From the NCBI GenBank assembly GCA_032433595.1, contig JASWJB010000028.1, positions 172,572 to 236,571 on the forward strand: DNA of 64,000 bases, written 5' to 3'. The notes beneath the pieces were generated by a model. That model was not told the DNA's origin. It saw only the letters and a list, made by a program, of their open reading frames with translations, and did not search any database. Below are positions 35,513 through 46,901 of this stretch, one piece after another. A program made the position numbers and the translations under genes. Source of the stretch: Conoideocrella luteorostrata. Taxonomy: Eukaryota; Ascomycota; Sordariomycetes; Hypocreales; Clavicipitaceae. Position 1 is the stretch's first letter; the number at the start of each line of letters is the position of its first letter.

Positions 35513-36373
35513 GATTCTTAGCATTCATGAGTAATGCCATGCTCGTCGATGCGCCATGCATTGGAGCCGTCTTCGGTTGCAGATGGCCATTGTGGCAACC
35601 TGGCCAGCTATTATGGGCCAATTTCGCAAAACTACTAATGTGGCGCCCTTATTGATACTAGGTTTGGTACCATTTTATCCCGAGCGAGTGGGTGATGGCA
35701 AATTGGAATAATACTAATATGGTTCAACGACTAGTCGGATTTTCCAAGGGTCTGGTGGCCTCAACAAATATGACTATTAGATGCAGTTTCATGATGTGCT
35801 CCTACCAGCCATCCTCTTGACTTTCAATTTTCGCCGGCTGAGGCGCTAAATGGTTCAGGATCATTAATATCAAAGACACGTTGAGATCTGCAGCCTACTG
35901 AAATTTTTAAAATAACAGTGTGCAGGTATTTTTGGACAGCGGCTAGATGTACGGAGTAGAGGTAAGACTGAAAAGTTCCAGGAGGGTTCTGATTGCCCAG
36001 GGCTGTCCGGGGCAGATACCTTCCCTGCAAATGTTAACATCTCGAGCGATGGTATGAGACTGACAGTTTCTTGCCATTCATCTTATTGTCATGCTGAGAA
36101 TCTCTCTTTTCTGATTCATGGAATATGTGTGCAAGAGCACCAAACATTTTAGCGCATATTTGAGTATGGTTTACACGACCATCGGGCTCGATAAGGCTGA
36201 TCGTTATGGAGTAGTATTTGGTTCAGTGTTTAAGGTCAATATGGAGCCTACGTTCAGCAAGCTTAGTCATGACTCTCGAGCTGGACTTGATTGGTCACAC
36301 GGAGGAGCTTCGCGCATCGCCTTCACAGAATGTTCGTCAATGCAGTTTTTCTCTCATGTTTTTAGACTTCGGC

Positions 36374-37780
36374 ATGGAGTCGCCACAAACCCCCGGCTCA
36401 CTTTTCAGCCTCGATGCTCTGTTTGATAATCCGCTGTTTGCCGGTGGAATTGGCCTCGCTTCATTAGGCGCTGCTGCTGCCTTTGCCCGCAAAGGTGCTA
36501 CAGTAGCCCTCGGTGCAGTGCGACGTCGTTTACTCGTTAACGTCGAGATCAGCAAGCAGGATCCTGCCTATCCTTGGATTTTGGCATGGCTATCACAACG
36601 TCGCGAAACGTCCGGGTTTATCACGTCACGTTTTACTCGAATTCACAACCTATCCGTAACAACTACAACAACGAACAATAGAGTTCATGGCGTGAACGGA
36701 CCGATGAACGCGAGCTTCTTTCTCCAACCGGGGTACGGGCGCCATGTAGTCAAGTTTGGCAACGCGTTCATTGCGGTCAACAGAGAGAAACACAGCACAG
36801 CGAATATGAACACGGGCGAACCGCATGAAATTGTTCAGCTCACCACACTCTGGGCACATAGGCATGCTTTCGAGGGTATATTCGCCGAGGCTCATACATT
36901 GGCTGCGAAGGCTAACGAAGGGAAGACCATCGTGTACTCCGCTCGAGGGATGGATTGGGCTCCTCTGGGTGACTCTAGGAAAAAGAGACCACTTGGATCC
37001 GTGATTCTGGATCAAGGGGTTAAAGAAAGTATTGTGACAGATGTCAATGACTTTCTTTCTCGTCAGCAGTGGTATATCGACCGTGGAATACCATACAGGC
37101 GAGGATATCTTTTGTTCGGCCCTCCAGGTAGCGGCAAGAGCTCTTTCATACAAGCTTTGGCTGGAGAGCTTGACTTTGGTGTGGCGATGATTAATCTCAG
37201 TGAGATGGGGATGACAGATGACAAACTGGCTTACTTGCTGACAAAGCTACCAAAACGCTGTCTTCTACTTCTGGAAGACGCGGACGCTGCATTTGTAAAC
37301 CGCCGCCAACGTGATGCTGATGGATATAGCGGTGCAAATGTTACTTTCTCTGGACTACTTAATGCCCTGGATGGTGTTGCAGCAGGCGAAGAGCGCATAG
37401 CGTTCCTCACTACGAATCACATTGATCGGCTCGATCCCGCGCTAATTCGACCTGGTCGTGTTGACATGATGTTGAGGATCGGAGAAGCGACAAAGCATCA
37501 GGCAGCAGAGATGTGGGACCGGTTCTATGGAGAGGAAGACACTGACGGCAATGGGAGAGAGCGCTTTCTGCATCGTCTTGAAGAGCTTGGGCTATTTGGA
37601 AAATATGCAGACGGCTCTTCTTCACATAGACACACAAGTACGGCGGCAATACAAGGCTTGTTTTTGTTCAACAAGACTGACCTGCAAGGGGCAATTGATA
37701 TGGCTGAAGGACTGATACCTCGAACTTTCGAGGCCGATGGCGGCATTTCAAATGAAAAGCACGCTGACTCGACACATTGA
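36374..37780 (+). CDS. BCS1: BCS1-type mitochondrial AAA ATPase
   Basis: Inner-membrane AAA protein that translocates the folded Rieske Fe-S protein for complex III assembly. Single exon, 468 residues from the ATG at 36374; the frame is open further upstream, but conservation starts with MESPQTPGSLFSLDALFDNP. A hydrophobic segment (FAGGIGLASLGAAAAFA, near 20-36) is the membrane anchor, followed by a BCS1-specific domain (LLVNVEISKQDPAYPWILAW). Walker A GPPGSGKSS lies near residue 249, Walker B LLLLEDADAAF near 296, and the second region of homology ALIRPGRVD downstream. No cleavable presequence, as known for BCS1. Intact. Confidence 0.94.
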   Translation: MESPQTPGSLFSLDALFDNPLFAGGIGLASLGAAAAFARKGATVALGAVRRRLLVNVEISKQDPAYPWILAWLSQRRETSGFITSRFTRIHNLSVTTTTTNNRVHGVNGPMNASFFLQPGYGRHVVKFGNAFIAVNREKHSTANMNTGEPHEIVQLTTLWAHRHAFEGIFAEAHTLAAKANEGKTIVYSARGMDWAPLGDSRKKRPLGSVILDQGVKESIVTDVNDFLSRQQWYIDRGIPYRRGYLLFGPPGSGKSSFIQALAGELDFGVAMINLSEMGMTDDKLAYLLTKLPKRCLLLLEDADAAFVNRRQRDADGYSGANVTFSGLLNALDGVAAGEERIAFLTTNHIDRLDPALIRPGRVDMMLRIGEATKHQAAEMWDRFYGEEDTDGNGRERFLHRLEELGLFGKYADGSSSHRHTSTAAIQGLFLFNKTDLQGAIDMAEGLIPRTFEADGGISNEKHADSTH

Positions 37781-38705
37781 ATACGTTGTTTTTCTGCAAA
37801 GGGATTGAGTTTCGTAATTTATAGTCCGCATGTTACCTGTATTGCTAATGATACCCTGGATGACCAAACTTTACGTGGATAATCAAAATTTGACCATGAT
37901 TAAGTGCATAGTATTGCAGGTTGCTACAATGCTAGGCGCCATCATAGAAGTATAAAGAATTAGTCGAGATAAAAACCTTTATTTGACGTTTCTATCGCAC
38001 ACATTCGTAAACATGACCTCGAATGCCATCTTCAGACCATTGGCTATATACTTTCTTTCGGCCCTAGATAATACCCAAGACAACTTAGTGAAGTCTGGTC
38101 TGGTCCAGAGGCTCAGTGGGCATGGCAAGCATTACGAGGCAACGTTGTTGAGTCACAATAGTTACGAAAAAGAATGACCAGAAAAGCAAAACAAAACATA
38201 TGAAGCCGATCGATCTTGTTACATCCATCAATGACACTGTATTCAACGACCTGACAATATTCTTATCCGCAGATGGTATCTCGTGCAGATAGTTTGTCAA
38301 ATGTAAGTTAAATAGAGTACCTTGCCTATGTATTAGATCCATCAACGGAGACCTATAGAGCAAGGTCCTCCCCAGGCGTTGCCGATATTCAGACAGTGAG
38401 GATGACCGATAAACGATATTTTCTTTTGGGTAGTATGAAGATAATAAAATACCACGATGGCTGGGCTGCAAGGTGGATTAGAGTAGCTTGGGCGGAGACT
38501 TGGGTTCAAGTCAAGCATCGCGGAGCGACCGCCTGGTGCAGCTGCCTGCTAGTACAACCGGGGTGGGTCCTGATCAAGCGTCGACTGAATGTCGGCCGCG
38601 TTACGGAGTAAACGCTCTTGTAATAAAACCCATAGCCAACCTGACGCGGTGTTCTTATAGCGTCAAAGAATTGAATGCTGCCATTGAGCAAATAAACCGC
38701 CTATC
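37781..38705. other. Intergenic region, BCS1 to PARG-like gene
   Basis: 925 bases between tandem plus-strand genes. One exact TACGGAGTA at 38602-38610, about 100 bases upstream of the next start. No gene recognised. Confidence 0.5.
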
Positions 38706-39680
38706 ATGTCAGAACAGAAGACGCTGGACGATTGGATGTCATTAGCCAGATCGGCAAACTACGCTGCGAAACCTCAAACGTTGGGGCCTTCCACCTCAAG
38801 GCGGGACCAGGGCTTCAGACAACGAGAGGATCTGGTAAATATAGCCAAAGAAACGAGGACTATCTTACCAGAAATTCTAAAAAAACTGCCCAATATACGG
38901 GCATCGAAATCAGAGGCTCTTTATCTCAGCACTCTACCGCCGCTAAAACCTTCAGAATGCTCAATGCGAACCACGGCAGGCTTTGCCACCATTCGAATCG
39001 TGAATGACGATTCACTCAACGCTGCCATCGATCTGGCCAGTTTGAAAGGTAATTCAACTTCTGGGCGTGTTGCGGTACTCAACATGGCTAGCCACGCGAA
39101 TCCAGGCGGTGGATGGCTGAAAGGTGCCAGAGCGCAGGAGGAGGCCCTTTGCTACCGCAGCTCTCTAGCTTTGTCGCTTCATCGGCACTATTACCCATTC
39201 AAACAACGCATGGGACTATACACACCTGATGTTGTCGTCATTCGATCCGACATTGCGTCTGGGCATAATCTTCTGGTACCCGATGTTGAAGTGCAAGACC
39301 TACCTGTTGTTAGCGTTCTTAGCATTGCCGCCTTGCGATGCCCAGAAACTCGGCAAATTCAAGTTAATACAGCAGCCGGAGATGTGCTCGAAAAGTTGAT
39401 ATACGCCGACCCTGCTGCTAGAGAATTGACGAAGGATAAGATGAGACTCTGTCTGCGGATGGCGGCCTATCAAGAACACAGTCTTCTCGTTCTTGGAGCT
39501 CTTGGCTGTGGTGCATTCAAAAATCCCAACGAAGAAGTTGCCCATTGTTGGCTCGAGGTCCTTCAGGAGGCGGAATTCCAGGGTGGTCGATGGGAGGAAA
39601 TATGGTTCGCCGTATATGATACCAGAAAGGAAGGCAATTTTGAAGTATTCGAAAGGGTTCTTGGGGGGGCAAAGGTGTAG
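38706..39680 (+). CDS. Microbial-type poly(ADP-ribose) glycohydrolase macrodomain protein (TIGR02452/DUF2263)
   Basis: Intron-less 324-residue protein. The catalytic signature of bacterial-type PARGs, GGG-X(6-8)-QEE, is present as GGGWLKGARAQEE (residues 134-146), after RVAVLNMASHANP and before ALCYRSSL. The loop LLVLGALGCGAFKNP near residue 262 matches the macrodomain phosphate-binding region, and the long N-terminal helix segment belongs to the same family. Enzymes of this family remove ADP-ribose chains by exo-hydrolysis. The catalytic glutamates are intact, so it should be active. It is an orphan here: neighbours (BCS1, permease) do not suggest a pathway. A broken NADAR gene, another ADP-ribose-related family, lies 15 kb downstream. 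Confidence 0.9.
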   Translation: MSEQKTLDDWMSLARSANYAAKPQTLGPSTSRRDQGFRQREDLVNIAKETRTILPEILKKLPNIRASKSEALYLSTLPPLKPSECSMRTTAGFATIRIVNDDSLNAAIDLASLKGNSTSGRVAVLNMASHANPGGGWLKGARAQEEALCYRSSLALSLHRHYYPFKQRMGLYTPDVVVIRSDIASGHNLLVPDVEVQDLPVVSVLSIAALRCPETRQIQVNTAAGDVLEKLIYADPAARELTKDKMRLCLRMAAYQEHSLLVLGALGCGAFKNPNEEVAHCWLEVLQEAEFQGGRWEEIWFAVYDTRKEGNFEVFERVLGGAKV

Positions 39681-40985
39681 CTTATGAGGATCAAGCTTAG
39701 GTGTATTAAGTACGTGAATGGTATTATTCCCAGTTGTCCCTGCCCCAAAATGGGCGATAATTAGGACAAGGATGTAGATTAACACGTACATAATACGAAA
39801 ATCAGTTTATTAAGACTGATGTAACTGCTTCTGATTTGATGAAAACCAGCGGGCAAAATAGTGACAAAAGAGCAACGACGATAGACCATAGCCATATTGT
39901 GCAGAGGAAGAAGGCACCAGACTAGGAGACAAGCTAGACAATGAATGTGATGAGTGTCGGGCGAGGAAGACATGTGACACAATTTAGAAGCGATAATCTT
40001 AATTCCTGATATTATCCTAATAAAAGAGTTTGAATTTTCATAAACCGACGAGACCTTTGTCACAATTTCTCTAGAGATATCTAGAGATAATTATGCTATA
40101 TTTTACGCCGAGAGGCCATTCTATGAAAGTCTGAAAGCTATTGCCTATGGCGGTGCTCCGTAATCTGGCTGCTAGTGGTCCGCTAAATGAAAATTAACCA
40201 ATTATGTGGGGCAAGTGCAAAAACATGATGCTAACGGAAGCGGCGTGGTGCATAACTATGTCACCCAAGGGACAGAGCCGCTTACCGCAACCAGGAAGGG
40301 ATGACAATAGGCGACCGGACCGGGCTGGACAATTGTGCGATATGTCCTCAGATGAAGCTGTCAAGTGGTCGCTCCCGGCCAAATTTAGTTAGGAATGCAA
40401 GAGCATACGCGTTGCAAATTCCTACTTTCATGCTTTACCGGGTTTGAAATGGACTCTTTCCGTCCTTCGGCCACGACTTGCGGGATACGTTCTGTTGTGG
40501 CGCAATGACGTGATGGGAAGACCAGCCCACCCAAGTCGACGCCATGCCAGAACGTTCAGTCAGCGCTCGTCGTTATTACAGCTTTTCTGCCTCCTCCCAT
40601 GCCTGCCTGAGAGGGGATCCATAACTAGGCCCTACCCAGATGCGTTAGCTGCTGATTAGCCTCCCAGAAGCTAATTCCGTGCTTCAATTTGTGCGATTTT
40701 CGTCGTTCGTCTGCTCCGTCTTAGCTGGATATCCACGTTGATGCGAAGTAACTAGTCGACTTGTGGTAGCGGTAAGCCGGTCCCAGCTGGCAAGCCCCTC
40801 CTCGCTCCTCGTCTTCAATTTTATTTTTCATCTTAAATATACCTTTGGTCTACTTTTCAACCTGTCCTCGTTCTATTCTAGCACCTTTTCACGGTCACGG
40901 ATCAACGTTGGTACTTTGACAATCGGTATCCGTTCAACGCCGTCTTTTAATTCCGTGAAGACCCAGCCCCATCAAATGCACCGCC
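39681..40985. other. Intergenic region, PARG-like gene to permease
   Basis: 1.3 kb between plus-strand genes. Pyrimidine-rich sequence (about 40795-40890) precedes the permease start and is probably its core promoter or leader. No gene recognised. Confidence 0.5.
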
Positions 40986-41014
40986 ATGTTCCGGCACACC
41001 AAAAAGGGTATTGA
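40976..41014 (+). promoter_or_regulatory. uORF overlapping the permease start codon
   Basis: ATG at 40976, ten bases before the main ATG and in another frame, opens a 12-codon ORF ending TGA at 41012-41014, inside the permease coding region. Its ATG has A at -3. If the transcript starts upstream, main-frame initiation would depend on leaky scanning. Confidence 0.4.
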
Positions 41015-42838
41015 TAAGGTTCCTGGCGAGCGTCACCAAGACGACAGCCCGGTCGATAATTATTATGATGATGAAGCCGGTAATTTGCGTTTCAATGCAT
41101 ATGAATCTCGACACGACGTCAGCGACAGCAGCCTGATGGACCCTGACTCTGGTGTCAAACGCGGTCTTAAAAACAGACATCTGTCTATGATGGCATTGGC
41201 TGGTATCATTGGACCTGGTTTACTGGTTGGCGCGGGTGGCGCATTAAACAATGGTGGCCCAGCGTCGTTGCTCATTGGATTTGGCGTCATTGGTATGTCT
41301 TCTGTCTTCGGGGAAGTGCGGTAGTGGTGGCTTATTTGCATCACCGACCTTCTCGTCCGAGACAATGGCTGATTATTTCAAATATATAGGCATAATCGCC
41401 TTCTCCATCATGCAGTCCCTCGGCGAAGTGACGACTCTGTTTCCAGGAGGCGGCTCTTTCGTTTCGTTAGCCGAGCGCATGGTTGACAAGTCATTCTCTG
41501 TTGCCGTTGGCTGGAATTACTTCATCATTTGGGCAACGGTGCTGGCCAATGAATACAACGTTATTTGCAGCATTCTCACTTACTGGGCTCCTAGAGTCCC
41601 GCTGTGGGGCTTTTTCTTGATCCTCTGGTTTGTCTTTACTGGATTCCAGCTGCTTGGCGTAGAGGCTTTTGGTGAAGCAGAGTTCTGGCTCGCACTGTTC
41701 AAACTCCTGGGCCTAACAGCTTACTTCGTCTTTTCCATTGTGTACGCTGCCGGCGGCTTGATTGGCCAACAGGAATCTCTGGGATTTCAGTATTGGGACG
41801 ATCCCGGTGCTTTTAACGGTAAAGGATTTCGAGGGGTGGCAACTGTGTTTGTATTTTGCTCTACATTTTACGCCGGGGTAGAGTCCGTTGCAGTTGCGGC
41901 CACCGAGACGAGAAATCCTGGTGTCGCAGTCCCCCAAGCAATCCGTCAGGTTTTCTGGAGAATCATCTTTGTTTATATGGGCTCGGCACTTTTTTTTGGA
42001 ATCACTTGCCCTGCAAATGCCGAGGGACTTGTAAACGGAGGTGCAAAGGCTCTTCAAAGTCCCATGACAATCGCCATTCAGAACGCTGGCTGGCAGGGAG
42101 GTTGGTTTGACTAATGCAGCCTTTATGATATTGCCATTAATATCATGCTAACCGTTCTCACCAGGAGTCCATCTCATCAACGCATTCATTCTGGTCACAT
42201 GTTTGTCAGCCATCAACTCTTCAATTTACATCGGATCGCGAACAATATTATATATGGCACAGTCTGGCAAAGCCCCGAGATTTATCGGCTGGACTAATAA
42301 AAGGGGGGTACCTGTCTGGGCCATTGTCATCACCAATGCCTTTGGGTCGATATCAATGATGAACGTCTCTACAGGAGCATCAAAAGCATACGGTTACATT
42401 GTTAATTTGTCAGGTGTCAGTACTTTTCTGGTCTGGGGGAGTATCAGTTTCATACATATTCGATTCCGCCGTGCTTGGGCTGCGCAGGACCGAAACATGA
42501 GCGAAATTCCATTCCAGAGCATGTTTTACCCACATATTGCGTATTTTGGCTTAGCAGCCAACGTGTTTCTTGCTCTTGTTCAAGGGTGGACGACGCTGTC
42601 TCCGTTCGACGCAGGGGCTTTTGTAGACGCCTACATACTTTTGCCCCTTTTTGGATTGATATACTTGGTCTGCAAAGCATACTGGAGAGGCGAAGACAGG
42701 CTCAAGCGCAGCTGGGAGATTGATCTCGACAGCGGCAGAAGGATCGACTTGGACGGCAAGGGGATGGTTCCAGAGGATGAGCCACTGGCAGGGACCAAAA
42801 AGGTTCCAATTTGGAAAAAATTGTTGAACTCACTGTAA
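40986..42838 (+). CDS. Amino-acid permease (fungal AAP/YAT family), three exons
   Basis: Plasma-membrane amino-acid/proton symporter of the APC superfamily. Exons 40986-41292, 41390-42100, 42165-42838 give 563 residues. A hydrophilic N-terminal tail of ~60 residues precedes KRGLKNRHLSMMALAGIIGP, the conserved entry to TM1. About twelve hydrophobic segments follow (for example FGVIGIIAFSIMQSLGEV joined across intron 1, VAVGWNYFIIWATVLANEYN, GFFLILWFVFTGFQLLGVEA). SIYIGSRTILYMAQSGKAP is the well-conserved TM8-loop region. The substrate cannot be read from sequence. TM1 reads GIIGPGLLVGAGGAL rather than the commoner G-T-I-G-T-G-L-F form, suggesting a divergent subgroup. The C-terminal tail is Lys/Asp-rich. 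Confidence 0.93.
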
Positions 42839-43754
42839 ACGGATGCATTCTTGGGTTGATTATGCGGAAACAAGTTAGTACGTAGCCACTTATAAGCTGA
42901 TGTTTCAATGTACAAAATTTGTGATAAATTTCTTGACTTCGCTAAGCTGTTGACCATGCAGCTAGCCGCAAGAAGTGGTGATTCGCACAATATTTGACCG
43001 TAAAGACTACGTCTAAATGGGGGGACCAAAAAACAACTCATTTCAGATAAGCCAACCAACCTTCACCGTAGATTCGGAGCAGCAATACTACAATATGAAG
43101 TTCTGTTGGATGGAATATTATTGTACAGATCAATCTGTACAGGCATGACATCATGCAGATTACGCTCACAGAAAATGGTTGAGCCTTAGCTTGATACGAC
43201 GTGTTTCATTGATATATTTTCAGACATAAGCAGGAAGTAGGAAGATTGAAGGAACTCACTGCTGTAAATTGCCCCCACTACTCTCATATATGTGGAGTGT
43301 TCAAAGCGACTTATGGCAACTCTGCAGACATGTTACATTTGATGTTTAGTCTACAATGTTTCAAGAAGGCTGTACGCGATCGTGACGTGGTCAACTGGTC
43401 ATGTTGTCATCGTGCCTATTTTGGAGTGCTAACAGGCCGCCGTCTCAACCAACACAATATAGACACGTCAAGGCTTACGTCTCATTCTTGCGTGGAGCAA
43501 ATTTTAAACCTAGGATGATGCTCGGGCCACGGAACTAGTTAGATAGATGGTCCGGTAACAATTGTCTGAGGTTTTGATGCCATATGTTGTATGTAAAGCA
43601 GCGTGATCCGGACGTTGCGAGATGTAGGAGTACCCGCCACAGCTATCTCTACATCAGCTGCCGCCTGCTTCTGACGAACTTTGATTTGTAATCTAAGAGT
43701 CTAACCGTTTGAGCTGTCATTTCCTGCAACAGACATTCCAGTGATCTCACCGAA
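42839..43754. other. Intergenic region, permease to GNAT pseudogene
   Basis: 916 bases. Only short non-conserved ORFs; no gene recognised. Confidence 0.5.
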
Positions 43755-44395
43755 ATGGGCTCCATGATAATATGCACTATCCAACAGCCCCTTAGATCCG
43801 AGCGCTTGACGTACAAGGCGTTCGACCCGGGCAGCTAGCGCACCAAGGCTTTCGTGTTCGAACACGTCATCAATGATACTGTCTATTCCGCTTTGTCCGA
43901 GGTTTTTGCTGTATCCGCAGCTGAAAAAGATACAGAGAAATTCCTGAAGCAATTCAACAAAGTGTCCTAGCGGTTCTCATATATTTGGCAGCCGATGCGC
44001 CGACAGCACGCAGGACGACTCTGCAAAGGACAAACCACAGGACAAAGGCAAACCAGCACCAGTTGGGTTCATTTGCATGGCTGGCGCCTCGGAAGGTTAT
44101 CATCATCACCAATGCGCCAATACTGTGATGGATATTACGAAAGACTACCAGAACAAGGGTTATGGCCTTGAACCTCTCAACTGGGCTGTCGATTGGGCAT
44201 TCCGACATGCGAATCTGCACAGAATTGGCATTGGAGCGGCTGCGTTCGACACCAGAAAGCCAGCATTGGACGAGAAAGTTGGGTTCTAGGCTGAAGGTAG
44301 ATTGAGGGAGAGAGTTTGGTTTGATCGCAAATGGCACGATTTGGTCCATTTGTCCATGTTGGAAAGAGAGCGGGAAGCATTAAGAAGTGTTGAGA
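43755..44395 (+). pseudogene. GNAT-family N-acetyltransferase pseudogene
   Basis: Remnant of a GNAT acetyltransferase. From the ATG at 43755 the frame reads a family-like start (QQPLRSERLTYKAFDP) but hits TAG at 43836-43838, continues with AFVFEHVINDTVYSAL, and stops again at 43968-43970. Homology resumes in a different frame from about 44002 (GKPAPVGFICMAGASEGYHH, ITKDYQNKGYGLEPLNWAVD, FRHANLHRIGIGA), where the acetyl-CoA-binding Q/R-x-x-G-x-G/A loop is recognisable as QNKGYG. A third stop, TAG at 44287-44289, falls just after KVGF, with the C-terminal part (AEGRLRERVWFDRKWHDLV) still readable beyond it. At least one frameshift and three stops make it non-functional. Confidence 0.85.
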
Positions 44396-46901
44396 GTGAA
44401 TTAGTAACACAGGCTGACCAATTCATAATGTTCTCAGCTGCTGTACGACGAACTGCCAAAACTAATTACGTTCGACATCATGCAAGTAATTGACACAATA
44501 CAGTTTCTTGCTCCTCAGCCAAGTTGGGCATTTCGTTTGCTGAAACTGTGGGATACGGCCCGTCACAAACACGACCTAGTGTTATTCATACGTGAGGTGC
44601 CATATACGTAGAATTCGAACTAGTTTGCAGGAACCCAGGCAAGAGGGCTATATCAGACGAAGCATTTCGGGTGGTGCCGAGCGCTCTGTTTCGAAACGAA
44701 TGTAGTCGGCAAGGTCACCTGGGCAATGGAACGACGACAGGCTTTACCGATGGGATCGATGACAGTATGGAGGACTCCGTACGGAGTAGCGACAGAGACA
44801 GGCATTTGGAAAACAGCTAGAGACTCTCAGCCAGTCGATCCAGCAGAACCCCGGCAAGCTGCTGCATCCCGAACATGAGTTGTGTTTGGTGGAGAATCCC
44901 AGACGTGGCGCGGCAGCGTGTGTGGTTCTTGCCTGGCGCGTTGCCAAAAACTGTCGGCGCGTAGCCTGTGCCCAATCAGGCAGCGCGAATGGGTGTCGCG
45001 CTTCTCCCACCAGCGAGCCTTTCTTCCCTTCAGCCTCTCGCAAGACCGATTGAGTGCAAGCACAAGCACCGAGAGGGACGGGGCTGTGCAACGCTGTCGT
45101 AATTTCCCCAGCCGCCCGTCAGCAGTCCTCAGTTCGAGGCTGGGGCCGCTTGGGCTTTTTATCATGACACCTCGTGCTCGTGCTGGTTTCGCCTCTGGCT
45201 TCAGCTTGTCTGGTTAAGCGCCGGTGTATTAGCCGCCGTGGAATGTTCGCTTCTATAAGTGGTATTAAAATAAGCTTTACGTCGCATCAGATGCTCATTA
45301 CAGAGAGGATTGCTAATGATAGTAGCAAGAAATGGTGCACCGACCAGGCTCCTCGTGTTGTTCTTTTTTATCACTTTCATTTCATAGCCACCCGTAATGT
45401 GGAGCTCCATTGCAGTACTACAGCGTTGCAGCTGGCACAATGGAGGAAAGACCCGTGGCGTCGAGAGAAGACGACTGTATGGATAATCCAGACAGCTCAA
45501 AGTCGACGACGCGACCAGCTCGGATGCGCGTGAAGACACGGCGATGTGCTTGCATTTTTAGCAGGGCTAGGAACCGCGATTTTGATGCGTAGAATTCGGG
45601 CAGATTGCCAATCCACCAACCGTTCAAACGTGTAATCCAACACGCATGTCACGTCTGCGCAATAAGTAATTATGGCGACTCGTTCAAGGAGAAGAAACAC
45701 CCGTGCCGACGCATCAAAGCCGAGAACAGCTAGGTCGTGCATCTAAAAATGAGTCATAAAGGCATCTGGCCAACCAGATAGCCGGCGCCTGCAGCAAGCC
45801 GCTCAACCCCAGAACCTACCCAGTCCTCTATTGAGCCCCACTTCCCAATCTCACCACCACCACCGCCTCGCTCCATCGCCGCTTTGCTGCCCAGCGTCTG
45901 TCAGACCGGCTTCTCGGAGGGTCGCTACGGATTACACAATGCTATCTGAATGTATTTCGTACAGACCTAGCTCACGTCTGGATTGCCGAATCGCCAACGC
46001 GAACGTATGCGTGTTATACACGCTTCACCTCCCAGCACGCGCATCTCCAGCGGCATGCATGTACCCCATGTCGACTTACACAGTAGACATGTCTCAACAA
46101 AAGATGCACAGCATCTGTTTTGTAACGGCCGTGTAAACAACACAGTACTATGCTGAGCAATCCATCGTACTATAGAACTTCTAGTCAAACTACAACCAGC
46201 TAGTTCTCGCGTTTCACGTTCCTCTCCCTCTGAGGACATGGCGGTTGCTCTGCGGCACGTCGACCATGGATGTGGCCATCCGGACCCTTGCTCGTCTCTC
46301 GCGACCATTCGACCATCTGTTCCCTCTTCGGCCGTCCCAATCGTGGCGCGTCCGAATCTCCACTAACTGGTAGTTATTGTACTCCGTATTCCAATACTAT
46401 GCTACTGGCCCCAGTATCCACACCTTGGTCAACATGAGATAGAACTGTCTGCTTTTGCATTGATTTATGGCGAGGATAAGAAGTCGGCCTCCTCCCCTGG
46501 ATTTTCCATTTTATTTTCTAGTTTCCAATCGTTTCATACCTGCCGTTCTCTTCCTTTTGTTCCATCTTTTAACCCCCTGCAGCCGGCCGCTCACATTGGC
46601 CTTTGCGTAGCAACCTATCATTTCTCGCTTAGACTCTATATCTTTACGGACTCCTTTCAACTCCTGCAGCTTAGACAAGCGCCGGCCGCCAACTTAGCTT
46701 CCATTAATTATTTTTTTATCCTAGGAGACCTGACTTTGACTGATAGTCCCAGTCTCTGCTTAGTTTTCTTTTCTCCGGCCATCATCATTCGTCCGACTCA
46801 CTGTACCGGTTCATACACACGACTTTGAGCTGGCTGGATTAAGGCTCAAAGCCCTTCTCATCCGCAACACTTTCTATTTAACAATTCTCTCCTTGAGCGC
46901 C
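44396..46901. other. Long intergenic region upstream of conserved protein gene
   Basis: 2.5 kb without a recognised gene. Exact 9-mer copies at 44780-44788 (within the palindrome ACTCCGTACGGAGT) and 46380-46388. The segment 46480-46900 is pyrimidine-rich and probably the promoter and 5' leader of the next gene. Confidence 0.5.

Larger units (their letters stand above)
34313..36373. other. Divergent intergenic region, FBA1 / BCS1
   Basis: 2 kb without a coding gene. The minus-strand frame 34619-35194 lacks conservation and runs through CT-rich promoter sequence, so it is not called. A compound inverted copy of the 9-mer lies at 35491-35512 and another copy at 35950-35958. A GTAAGT at about 34894 on the minus strand could start a 5' UTR intron of FBA1; this is a guess. 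Confidence 0.5.

Noticed and set aside
38500..38530. GGGTTCAAGTC word resembling a tRNA T-loop
   Set aside because: No matching T-stem, anticodon arm or acceptor stem around it; likewise the TCGAACCC near 30905.
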